A stretch of DNA of 64,000 bases from Sabellastarte sp. h YS-2021. Its lineage: Eukaryota; Annelida; Polychaeta; Sabellida; Sabellidae. Numbering within the stretch: the first letter of the stretch is position 1; every line of letters begins with the position of its first letter. Below are positions 22,802-32,906 of this stretch, piece by piece. The stretch spans positions 113,941,793-114,005,792 of the forward strand of contig OZ024929.1 in NCBI GenBank assembly GCA_964017235.1. The letters run 5' to 3'. The notes under the pieces are model-generated. The model did no database searches. It was not told the origin of the DNA and saw only the letters and a list, made by a program, of their open reading frames with translations. A program made the position numbers and the translations under genes.

Positions 22802-22905
22802 AGCATTAAGTCCCACATGGTAAGCTATTGTAGCGTAATAAAATTGGAAATTTTAATTACTTAAATGTAGCTTTTATAAGCTACAAGCTTACCATGTGGG
22901 ACTTA
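22802..22905 (+). repeat. DIRS copy 1 internal complementary region (ICR)
   Basis: 104 bp. The left part (AGCATTAAGTCCCACATGG to GCGTAATAAAA) is the reverse complement of the element's left extremity. The right part (TTGGAAATTTTAATTAC to GTGGGACTTA) is the reverse complement of the right extremity. The two halves meet at AAAA/TTGG, so the ICR spells the joined ends. In the DIRS1 model it templates completion and circularisation of the cDNA. Counterparts are at 29593-29696 and 36381-36484. Confidence 0.92.
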
Positions 22906-22963
22906 GGAGAGTCCCACCCTGCCTCCCCGCTGTTTACAGCTGAGGGGTAGGTTTAAAAAATTT

Positions 22964-23112
22964 CAACGAGAAAGTAGGACGATTGGTCAGAAGTTATCAC
23001 GTGACGACAACTACCAGTATATCCGGTGGCTAACAAGAACTGTCTTTTTTTCTAAGACGTTGGCCCCGGGTGTGGCAACCCGAGAACAGCATTAAGTCCC
23101 ACATGGTAAGCT
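22964..23112 (-). repeat. DIRS copy 1 right inverted terminal repeat
   Basis: 149 bp, reverse complement of 16789-16937. It carries the same private variants as the copy 1 left repeat (GACGATTGG and GAACTGTC on this strand). Confidence 0.92.
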
Positions 23113-23154
23113 TGTAGCTTATAAAAGCTACATTTAAGTAATTAAAATTTCCAA

Positions 23155-23563
23155 ATTTATACCTATTGGACACGGTGGATTTGATAAATCTCCAAAGAAA
23201 AAGAAAAGGACACTTCTGTATGGTATTATTGAATAAAACTCCCTACTGAGACTCCTGCAGCTCCTTGTATCCTGGTAATCAATATGGCATCTGGTTATGC
23301 TTACATCCACTGTACAAGTCCATCTCAGGATTCTACAGCCAGTAAATTGAATTATCGGTATCATCTAAAGGGAAGGCGGGGCCCATGAATCCCTCTGTTA
23401 AATGACGAATGATGAGTTGGTAATTTTCTCATCTGGGAGGTCAGAAACTTTTTCAAGTGCAAACAATAGACAGAGTCTGGTTAGCGGATGAAATGATCAC
23501 AAATCCTAAGAAGTCCTTGGATCAGAGCCTGCTTTCCCTGGAGTCTTGTCAATTGATGGTTTA
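23155..23563. repeat. Spacer S between DIRS copies 1 and 2, first instance
   Basis: 409 bp from ATTTATACCTATTGG to GATGGTTTA. It reads the same as 29946-30354. It is not part of the DIRS element because it lies outside the ends defined by the ICR, and it is absent before copy 1 and after copy 3. No coding potential or known repeat was recognised. It is probably host intron DNA that once lay between two separate DIRS insertions. Confidence 0.85.
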
Positions 23564-23580
23564 TTTTATTACGCTACAAT

Positions 23581-23729
23581 AGCTTACCATGTGGGACTTA
23601 ATGCTGTTCTCGGGTTGCCACACCCGGGGCCAACGTCTTAGAAAAAAAGATCATTCTTGTTAGCCACCGGATATACTGGTAGTTGTCGTCACGTGATAAC
23701 TTCTGACCAATCGCCCTACTTTCTCGTTG
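23581..23729 (+). repeat. DIRS copy 2 left inverted terminal repeat
   Basis: 149 bp, copy-3-type sequence; inverted partner at 29755-29903, from which it differs at several positions. TCACGTGA and CCAAT are conserved. Confidence 0.9.
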
Positions 23730-23952
23730 GCCACGATGACTGGTAGCAGTTTGTAAATATACAGACATTTCTATTTATTTCTCAGTTCTTACTTATTGTT
23801 GGAGGCTAATATTTGCATATTTCTTTATTTCTATGCTATAGATCATTCTGTAAAATTCTGATTTTCCCACCTTAAGTATTTCTTGACTTTCGCGTGTTTT
23901 TAGCTTTCCTCGGTTCAGGCAATTCTATTGTACGTCTTTTATTGCGTATAAA

Positions 23953-26114
23953 ATGTCTCTCCATCAAGCAAATAAAGACAAACCGAGAGCTCAGAAATGC
24001 CGCCATTTTTGCTTTAGTTTTGATACACATAATTTCTGCCCTACCTGTAGGGAGGCTGGCAAGGGAGATGACCCCTGTATCACCTTTGAAACCCCTTGTG
24101 AAATTTGCACGTCTTTCACAGATGAGCAATTACAGAAAATTTCAAACAGGAAGCGGTATCTGAAAAAGCAAAAAGCGACAACTAGTTCCAAAGATGAACT
24201 AGATCTTTTGGGTGAAGGCGACGGGGATTCCTTCACTGGATCCAATGCAGACCTCGAGTGTGCTGCTGATAGCCTTTTTACCTCACCCCCCCCGTCCACA
24301 ACCTCTTGCCTTCAGTTCCCTGTCCTTGAAAACACCAGCCAAGACTATTCCACCCACCCCTGGCACGGCTTTGCAAAATAAAATCCAGAAAAACATAGAA
24401 AAATCACTGGGTGATTCCTTAAATATACATTTACAGCAGCAAATGGGTACCTTCCAGGCATCCATGTTGGAAGCTTTTCAGTCACTCCGAGAGGAGTTGG
24501 CTGCAAAACAGAAAGTCGAGGTAGAGTCTTCTTGCTTCAAAACCTGGCTTGTCCAGTAATACTGCTGCCCCTCTGGATTTTCCCCCTCCGAGATCTGGTA
24601 CTAACATCCCAAGCGAGGCTATGGATGTGGACTACGGTCCAGCACTACCTCCTCGTCTAGTATCTACTCAACTTTCCTCGGATCAGTACGTTGCCCCCTC
24701 TGAAGGTCATCCCGAAGAGGTCTCGTACTCTCACAAAAAGCAAAGCCATAAGCAGCCAGTTGACCCGAGCTCTGCCTCGGACCAACTAATTGAGGATTCC
24801 GATGAACCTCGGATCCCTTCTTCTAGATCCAAAAAACACTCTGACAAGAGCAAACATAAATCAAGATCTAGATACGTGTCATTTTCCTCAGAGGAGGATC
24901 ACTCCCCTGTAGCCAGACACAGGTCTTCTAAGCCCTCTAGGGCTCAGCCCTCAGGAGTAGCTTCTGATCAAGACCTCCCACAACATGATCCAGACCCCCC
25001 TTATTATAGGGAAGTAGCTTTGTCTGACATGCCCTCACAATACTCTGAAGAAGTAGACACCTTCAGGCATATTCTGTCTCTCCCTGACCCCAGGGAATCT
25101 ATGCCCAGGTCGTCCACTTCAGTGTTGGGTCTGGATGATGAAAAAGGCCGTCAAGAGCTCAGACCTAGAGGTCCTTCCTCTATCCTTCCACTTAGCTCAG
25201 TTATCAAGGACACCTTTGATAAATTCCAACATCACTTTAAGGCTGCCAATTTATCTGAGGGAAAATATGTCAAGCCTCCTCCCTCAACTTCAAAGTGGTA
25301 CAAGGTGGGACAACCAACTTTTCAGGACAAAATTCAGGAGTTGAATACGGACTTCGCTAAGATCTGTATTACTCCTAGACCTTCTGGGCCCCCAGTAGCC
25401 AGAGTTCCCCTGCCAGTTCTCAAGGAGCTGGAACTTCAGGCTAGACAAAATATCTCTACCCTCAACTTCACCGCTGCATTTGCCAAAACCTCCTCTTCTT
25501 GCAATGCTTCATTGGAAAAATGCCAACATAGCATCAAATCTACGGTCAAGAAGATAAAATCTCAGATTCAGAAAGGTGCCAATCCTGAGAAAGCGGCAAA
25601 GCGCGGATATGAGGAAGTAGCTGACTACTTAGATTTTTGGAACAAGACAGTACTTGTCCAACACAGGGCCCTCACTTGTCTCAGCAAATCTCTAGCCCAT
25701 ATTTTGCAGAGGGAATTATACTCTATGGCTAATACCGGCTTGCTCAGACGCGAAGCCGAGATGACTCTATTACATCCACAATTAGGAGAAACGAGACGTC
25801 AAGAACTCAGGAACTCGTCCTTTTGGGGCCCTTCCTTGTTCGAGTCTCAATTAGTGAAGGAAGGTGAGGACTTCCTTCTCAAAAAAGGCACCTCAAAAGA
25901 TTCTCAGGGTTTTGTACCCTACCAGAATAAGCCCTTTCGTGGTCCCCACAAGAAAAGAGGCTCCTACAGGAAACGCCCCTATGGGGGCAATACCTCTCAA
26001 AGCAGTAACCAGTCCTTTCCCTCGGGAAGAGGAAAATCCAACTTCAGAGGCTCCAGGGGTCGTTTTCGACCCCACAATAGAGGAAGGGGGCGTGGAAACC
26101 CCCCTCCCCAATGA
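23953..26114 (+). pseudogene. DIRS ORF1, frameshifted (copy 2)
   Basis: Starts at ATG 23953 with the Cys-cluster region intact. A run of eight C at 24286-24293 (seven in copy 1) shifts the frame, and translation would stop at 24381. A 5-nt deletion near 24527 relative to copy 1 changes frame again, and the remainder is open in a third frame from about 24549 to the normal stop at 26114. It retains the RG-rich C-terminus. A full gag-like product cannot be made from this copy as read. If the C-run is a sequencing error, the 5-nt deletion alone would still break it. Confidence 0.85.
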
Positions 26115-28170
26115 CTCCTCCAAAGCCTCACTCAGTCCACCAGTAGGAGGTCGCCTCCGTTCTTTCAGGAGAGACTGGCTCACAAACAAATGTTCTCAAA
26201 ACGTGTTAAACATTATCACCAATGGCTACGTTCTGCCATTCCGTTCAAAGCCAAACTTGATCAGATTTCCTCTGATTCTGTCAGAGTACAAGGCCCAACA
26301 AAAAGACCAAGCCTTGGCTACTTGTATCCAGTCTCTCCTGTCAAAGAACGCTATCGAAAGGGTAGACAATGTAAAATCTCTCGGGTTTTACAGTCGCCTG
26401 TTCCTAGTACCCAAGCCTCACCAAAGGTGGAGGCCAGTCATAGACTTAAGCAGGCTCAACACTTTTCTACACGTAGAAAAGTTCAAAATGGAAACTCCAG
26501 AGTCCATCAGGACCTCCCTGATTCCAGGGGAGTGGGTATCGTCGATAGATCTGTCGGACGCTTACCTGCACATCCCCATCCACCCAAGCTCAAGGAAATA
26601 CCTAAGGTTTTGCTACAAGGCTCAGGTGTTCCAGTTCACCTCCCTCCCGTTCGGGCTAGCCACAGCCCCCCAGGTCTTTACAATGATCGTAAAGGAAGTG
26701 AAACTAACGGCCCTCTCAAGAGGACTCAGAATTCACCAATACCTGGACGACTGGCTGATCAGGTCCCAGTCTCAGGAGGAAGCCCAAGTGAACACTCAGG
26801 CAGTGGTAGACCTAACTCAGTCCTTGGGGTGGATAATAAATCAGGAAAAATCAGAACTGAAACCTACTCAGGTGTTTTCGTTCGTGGGCTACGAATACCA
26901 CCTAGATTCAGCCCTTGTAAAACCCACTCAAGAGAGATGGCTCAAACTTCAGGATTTGATCCTACGACTCAAGTCAAAACGTGTTTTGACTGCAAGATGT
27001 TTGATGTCTCTAATTGGGTTGCTAGCCTCAACGGAGAAAATGGTCCCGGAGGGACGCCTTCACATGAGGCCCTTTCAGTTTCACCTCAAGGAGCACTGGA
27101 GATATCCTCAGTCGCTGGACAACCTCCTTCCCTGGACAGAAGCCATTGCAGCCCACCTGGATTGGTGGCAAAATCCCTCCAATGTGATGAAAGGTGCAGA
27201 CCTTCATCCCAAAGACCACAGTATCCAACTCTTTACCGACGCCTCAAACGAAGGTTGGGGCGCTCACTTAGACCAAAATTCTACAAAGGGTCTGTGGTCG
27301 GATCGGGAAAAAAGGCTACACATAAATGTCCTAGAATTGAAGGCGGTCTCCCTGGCCCTTCGAGACTTCAAGGACCAGTGACAGAATCAAACAGTGTTGG
27401 TTGCGACGGACAACTCAACAGTGGTAGCCTACATCAACAAACAAGGAGGAACACACTCGGCAGAGATGTGTGCTCTCCTGTGGAAGATCATGACCTGGTG
27501 CCATCACTACCACATAACATTGAAAGCCAGGCACATTCCAGGGTGCCTGAATGTGATGGCCGACCTGCTATCCAGGTCCAACCAAGTGCAGTCAACAGAA
27601 TGGTCTCTGCACCCACAGGTCTTCAAACAGATCTGCCAAAAGTGGTTCACCCCTCATGTAGACTTATTTGCCACTCACCTGAACCACAAACTCCCTCTAT
27701 ACGTGTCTCCTATCCCAGACCCAAAGGCCTGGGACATAGATGCTCTGAACATAAACTGGACCAACCTCACGGCCTATGCGTACCCTCCTACGGCTCTCCT
27801 TCACAAGGTGATCCAAAAGATCAGGCAATGTCATTGCCTGATCATCGTAATAGCCCCAGGCTGGCCAGGGATGCCCTGGTTTTGGGACCTAGTGCAGCTC
27901 TCAACAGAGATCCCACTGCAACTCCCAGTGTCAACAACCCTACTCAAACAGTCCCACAAGCTGGTGTTCCACAACAACCCCCAGCACCTGAACCTCCACG
28001 CCTGGTGTCTAGGAGCGGGCAACTCCAGGAACAAGGCTTCTCTGTGGAGGTGGCAGAGAGAATTGCTGCCCCTCAGCGGTCATCAACAAGGACCATCTAC
28101 AAATCAAAGTGGGCCCTATTTGAAAAATGGTGCAGAGAAAATTCGGTGGATTTCTCCACTCCATCTGTGA
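25981..28170 (+). pseudogene. DIRS ORF2 RT/RNase H/MT-like, one nonsense codon (copy 2)
   Basis: 729-codon frame from ATG 25981, interrupted by TGA at 27379-27381 (codon 467; TGC in copies 1 and 3). The RT motifs IDLSDAY and YLDD are intact. RNase H starts FTDASNEGWG as in copy 3. The TGA is six codons downstream of the position of the copy 1 stop and again separates RT and the first RNase H motifs from ATDNSTVV and the methyltransferase-like domain. Confidence 0.88.
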
Positions 28171-29201
28171 AACAAATCTCAGATTTCTTCATGTATCTGT
28201 ACCAAGACTTAAACAGGCGCCCCTCGACCATTGATGGCTACAGGACTGCAATCGTTGACACTTTGGGCCCAACGGCCCAACATATTGCACACAATGCAGA
28301 CCTTCATAGGTTACTCTCCAGTTTTCACAGGGATCGTCCTAAAAGTTCCAGAAATTTACCCAAGTGGAACCTTTCTGTTGTCCTTAACGAGCTCACCAAA
28401 GCACCATTTGAGCCCATGAAAGACTCAGACCTCAAATATCTTACTCTCAAAACTGCTTTCTTGCTAGCCTTGGCCTCCGGCAAGCGCCGCAGCGAAATCC
28501 ATGCCTGGGTCGCTAACAAAGTAGCTAATTTAGGCCAATGGGAAAAGGTAGCCTTGTTCCCTTCTTCTGATTTCATAGCCAAAAACCAACTAGCAAGAGA
28601 AGGTTCTCAAAGTGTGTCACCAGTGACTATTCCTGCTTTGACTACCATTGTAGATAGACAGTTTAAAGAAGACAGGACCCTGTGTCCCGTGCGGGCCCTG
28701 AGGTTTTTTTTGGACCGAACTAAAGACCTGAGAGGGTCTCGTTCTCTCCTTTTCATCTCCTTTAAGAAAGGACATACCTCAGACATCAGACCCGCTACAC
28801 TCTCTTCATGGTTGAAACAAACCATCTTACTTTGTTACAAACAAGCAGATCAACAAGCCTTGGACTTGGTCCAAGTCAAAGCGCATGACATCCGGGCCTT
28901 CGCGGCCTCTAAGGCCTTTTACGGTGGGGTATCGGTGGACCAAATCATGCAAGCCTGTCACTGGAAAGCTCACAACACATTTACAAATTTTTGCCTAAAA
29001 GACCTTACTTGGTCGGACACCGACAACAATTTGTACCTGGGACCCGTAGTGGCTGCACAACAAGTCGTAGATCCTTCCCCTCAGACCAGTTGTCCTCGGA
29101 AAGAAAAAAGGGGGGGGGGGGGGCACATCCGCTACAACCAAGTCTTCAGGAGTCATTCCCAGGATCTAGGTATTCCTTTACCTTCAAGATGTTACGGGTA
29201 A
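27828..29201 (+). CDS. DIRS ORF3 tyrosine recombinase lacking the catalytic Tyr (copy 2)
   Basis: 457 codons from ATG 27828, an open frame. Arg220, His353, Arg356, His378 and Trp379 are present. Codon 389 (28992-28994) is TGC (Cys) where copies 1 and 3 have TAC (Tyr), so FYLKDL becomes FCLKDL. Loss of the nucleophile should abolish recombinase activity. It also has Phe for Tyr in RALRFYLDR. A 14-nt G tract (29110-29123) places the C-terminus in the GHIRYNQVF frame and not the copy 1 frame. Confidence 0.88.
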   Translation: MSLPDHRNSPRLARDALVLGPSAALNRDPTATPSVNNPTQTVPQAGVPQQPPAPEPPRLVSRSGQLQEQGFSVEVAERIAAPQRSSTRTIYKSKWALFEKWCRENSVDFSTPSVKQISDFFMYLYQDLNRRPSTIDGYRTAIVDTLGPTAQHIAHNADLHRLLSSFHRDRPKSSRNLPKWNLSVVLNELTKAPFEPMKDSDLKYLTLKTAFLLALASGKRRSEIHAWVANKVANLGQWEKVALFPSSDFIAKNQLAREGSQSVSPVTIPALTTIVDRQFKEDRTLCPVRALRFFLDRTKDLRGSRSLLFISFKKGHTSDIRPATLSSWLKQTILLCYKQADQQALDLVQVKAHDIRAFAASKAFYGGVSVDQIMQACHWKAHNTFTNFCLKDLTWSDTDNNLYLGPVVAAQQVVDPSPQTSCPRKEKRGGGGHIRYNQVFRSHSQDLGIPLPSRCYG

Positions 29202-29592
29202 GGTCATTTTATCCTTTAATTATCAAGTAATTTCTATTAAGGACTTATTTAGTTGTCATTAATCTCATATTCAGGTTTTAAAAATTTTTTATGAGAGGCC
29301 CAACCACTGGGTTGGTCAGTCACACGTGAAGGGCCCTTTGGGACCCTTAGACCTCGAAGTGAGCACGGCTGCACTTCCGTCCTACAATCAAACATCTAGA
29401 CAGTTTTAGCACTGTCTCTCATTTACTTAGGTTTTTGGCTCGTTACAGGCCCGGCTTTCGGGATCGGGGCACTGTAAATGGGACTCAGACTGGTATTTCT
29501 GGCACTATTCTATACTTTTAATTCAAAATCTTAGAAAAAAATTACATATCTTCCAGTCTCAGCTGTAATCCCGCCACCGGGCGGTTGAATTC

Positions 29593-29696
29593 AGCATTAA
29601 GTCCCACATGGTAAGCTATTGTAGCGTAATAAAATTGGAAATTTTAATTACTTAAATGTAGCTTTTATAAGCTACAAGCTTACCATGTGGGACTTA
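29593..29696 (+). repeat. DIRS copy 2 internal complementary region
   Basis: 104 bp, same sequence as the copy 1 ICR as far as could be read by eye. Confidence 0.9.
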
Positions 29697-29754
29697 GGAG
29701 AGTCCCACCCTGCCTCCCCGCTGTTTACAGCTGAGGGGTAGGTTTAAAAAATTT

Positions 29755-29903
29755 CAACGAGAAAGTAGGACGATTGGTCAGAAGTTATCACGTGACGACA
29801 ACTACCAGTATATCCGGTGGCTAACAAGAACTGTCTTTTTTTCTAAGACGTTGGCCCCGGGTGTGGCAACCCGAGAACAGCATTAAGTCCCACATGGTAA
29901 GCT
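29755..29903 (-). repeat. DIRS copy 2 right inverted terminal repeat
   Basis: 149 bp; carries copy-1-type variants and so is mismatched with its own left repeat at those sites. Confidence 0.9.
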
Positions 29904-29945
29904 TGTAGCTTATAAAAGCTACATTTAAGTAATTAAAATTTCCAA

Positions 29946-30354
29946 ATTTATACCTATTGGACACGGTGGATTTGATAAATCTCCAAAGAAAAAGAAAAGG
30001 ACACTTCTGTATGGTATTATTGAATAAAACTCCCTACTGAGACTCCTGCAGCTCCTTGTATCCTGGTAATCAATATGGCATCTGGTTATGCTTACATCCA
30101 CTGTACAAGTCCATCTCAGGATTCTACAGCCAGTAAATTGAATTATCGGTATCATCTAAAGGGAAGGCGGGGCCCATGAATCCCTCTGTTAAATGACGAA
30201 TGATGAGTTGGTAATTTTCTCATCTGGGAGGTCAGAAACTTTTTCAAGTGCAAACAATAGACAGAGTCTGGTTAGCGGATGAAATGATCACAAATCCTAA
30301 GAAGTCCTTGGATCAGAGCCTGCTTTCCCTGGAGTCTTGTCAATTGATGGTTTA
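29946..30354. repeat. Spacer S between DIRS copies 2 and 3, second instance
   Basis: 409 bp, same as 23155-23563 with no difference noticed. It lies between the ICR-defined ends of copies 2 and 3. Confidence 0.85.
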
Positions 30355-30371
30355 TTTTATTACGCTACAAT

Positions 30372-30520
30372 AGCTTACCATGTGGGACTTAATGCTGTTC
30401 TCGGGTTGCCACACCCGGGGCCAACGTCTTAGAAAAAAAGATCATTCTTGTTAGCCACCGGATATACTGGTAGTTGTCGTCACGTGATAACTTCTGACCA
30501 ATCGCCCTACTTTCTCGTTG
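30372..30520 (+). repeat. DIRS copy 3 left inverted terminal repeat
   Basis: 149 bp, same type as the copy 2 left repeat; inverted partner at 36543-36690. Confidence 0.9.
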
Positions 30521-30743
30521 GCCACGATGACTGGTAGCAGTTTGTAAATATACAGACATTTCTATTTATTTCTCAGTTCTTACTTATTGTTGGAGGCTAA
30601 TATTTGCATATTTCTTTATTTCTATGCTATAGATCATTCTGTAAAATTCTGATTTTCCCACCTTAAGTATTTCTTGACTTTCGCGTGTTTTTAGCTTTCC
30701 TCGGTTCAGGCAATTCTATTGTACGTCTTTTATTGCGTATAAA

Positions 30744-32906
30744 ATGTCTCTCCATCAAGCAAATAAAGACAAACCGAGAGCTCAGAAATGCCGCCATTTT
30801 TGCTTTAGTTTTGATACACATAATTTCTGCCCTACCTGTAGGGAGGCTGGCAAGGGAGATGACCCCTGTATCACCTTTGAAACCCCTTGTGAAATTTGCA
30901 CGTCTTTCACAGATGAGCAATTACAGAAAATTTCAAACAGGAAGCGGTATCTGAAAAAGCAAAAAGCGACAACTAGTTCCAAAGATGAACTAGATCTTTT
31001 GGGTGAAGGCGACGGGGATTCCTTCACTGGATCCAATGCAGACCTCGAGTGTGCTGCTGATAGCCTTTTTACCTCACCCCCCCCCGTCCACAACCTCTTG
31101 CCTTCAGTTCCCTGTCCTTGAAAACACCAGCCAAGACTATTCCACCCACCCCTGGCACGGCTTTGCAAAATAAAATCCAGAAAAACATAGAAAAATCACT
31201 GGGTGATTCCTTAAATATACATTTACAGCAGCAAATGGGTACCTTCCAGGCATCCATGTTGGAAGCTTTTCAGTCACTCCGAGAGGAGTTGGCTGCAAAA
31301 CAGAAAGTCGAGGTAGAGTCTTCTTGCTTCAAAACCTGGCTTGTCCAGTAATACTGCTGCCCCTCTGGATTTTCCCCCTCCGAGATCTGGTACTAACATC
31401 CCAAGCGAGGCTATGGATGTGGACTACGGTCCAGCACTACCTCCTCGTCTAGTATCTACTCAACTTTCCTCGGATCTGTACGTTGCCCCCTCTGAAGGTC
31501 ATCCCGAAGAGGTCTCGTACTCTCACAAAAAGCAAAGCCATAAGCAGCCAGTTGACCCGAGCTCTGCCTCGGACCAACTAATTGAGGATTCCGATGAACC
31601 TCGGATCCCTTCTTCTAGATCCAAAAAACACTCTGACAAGAGCAAACATAAATCAAGATCTAGATACGTGTCATTTTCCTCAGAGGAGGATCACTCCCCT
31701 GTAGCCAGACACAGGTCTTCTAAGCCCTCTAGGGCTCAGCCCTCAGGAGTAGCTTCTGATCAAGACCTCCCACAACATGATCCAGACCCCCCTTATTATA
31801 GGGAAGTAGCTTTGTCTGACATGCCCTCACAATACTCTGAAGAAGTAGACACCTTCAGGCATATTCTGTCTCTCCCTGACCCCAGGGAATCTATGCCCAG
31901 GTCGTCCACTTCAGTGTTGGGTCTGGATGATGAAAAAGGCCGTCAAGAGCTCAGACCTAGAGGTCCTTCCTCTATCCTTCCACTTAGCTCAGTTATCAAG
32001 GACACCTTTGATAAATTCCAACATCACTTTAAGGCTGCCAATTTATCTGAGGGAAAATATGTCAAGCCTCCTCCCTCAACTTCAAAGTGGTACAAGGTGG
32101 GACAACCAACTTTTCAGGACAAAATTCAGGAGTTGAATACGGACTTCGCTAAGATCTGTATTACTCCTAGACCTTCTGGGCCCCCAGTAGCCAGAGTTCC
32201 CCTGCCAGTTCTCAAGGAGCTGGAACTTCAGGCTAGACAAAATATCTCTACCCTCAACTTCACCGCTGCATTTGCCAAAACCTCCTCTTCTTGCAATGCT
32301 TCATTGGAAAAATGCCAACATAGCATCAAATCTACGGTCAAGAAGATAAAATCTCAGATTCAGAAAGGTGCCAATCCTGAGAAAGCGGCAAAGCGCGGAT
32401 ATGAGGAAGTAGCTGACTACTTAGATTTTTGGAACAAGACAGTACTTGTCCAACACAGGGCCCTCACTTGTCTCAGCAAATCTCTAGCCCATATTTTGCA
32501 GAGGGAATTATACTCTATGGCTAATACCGGCTTGCTCAGACGCGAAGCCGAGATGACTCTATTACATCCACAATTAGGAGAAACGAGACGTCAAGAACTC
32601 AGGAACTCGTCCTTTTGGGGCCCTTCCTTGTTCGAGTCTCAATTAGTGAAGGAAGGTGAGGACTTCCTTCTCAAAAAAGGCACCTCAAAAGATTCTCAGG
32701 GTTTTGTACCCTACCAGAATAAGCCCTTTCGTGGTCCCCACAAGAAAAGAGGCTCCTACAGGAAACGCCCCTATGGGGGCAATACCTCTCAAAGCAGTAA
32801 CCAGTCCTTTCCCTCGGGAAGAGGAAAATCCAACTTCAGAGGCTCCAGGGGTCGTTTTCGACCCCACAATAGAGGAAGGGGGCGTGGAAACCCCCCTCCC
32901 CAATGA
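30744..32906 (+). pseudogene. DIRS ORF1, disrupted (copy 3)
   Basis: ATG at 30744 and an intact Cys cluster. A nine-C run at 31077-31085 (seven in copy 1) shifts the frame into a TGA at 31119-31121. The 5-nt deletion near 31318 then returns the net frame to that of the start (+2 -5 = -3), and the rest is open to 32906. The segment between the two indels is open in frame 2 only. Confidence 0.85.

Larger units (their letters stand above)
16766..23154 (+). mobile_element. DIRS1-like tyrosine-recombinase retrotransposon, copy 1
   Basis: 6389 bp. The ends are set by the internal complementary region: the element begins TTTTATTACGCTACA and ends AATTAAAATTTCCAA, and the reverse complements of both ends abut at 22802-22905. 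Order: left inverted repeat, ORF1, ORF2 (RT/RNase H/MT-like), ORF3 (tyrosine recombinase) overlapping ORF2, 3' region, internal complementary region, right inverted repeat. This is the DIRS1 architecture. Ngaro/PAT elements have split direct repeats and no such region. ORF1 and ORF3 are open; ORF2 carries one in-frame TGA. It has a 6-nt insertion (ATTATT) near the left end relative to copies 2 and 3. Left flank is unique host DNA. Confidence 0.92.
23564..29945 (+). mobile_element. DIRS1-like retrotransposon, copy 2 (mosaic, defective)
   Basis: 6382 bp, same architecture as copy 1. ORF1 is frameshifted, ORF2 has a TGA, and ORF3 has Cys in place of the catalytic Tyr. The left terminal repeat has the copy-3 variants (GATCATTC, AATCGCCC). 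The right one has the copy-1 variants (GACGATTGG, GAACTGTC). Internal variants agree with copy 3 up to about 29070. This fits a product of unequal crossing-over. Confidence 0.92.
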
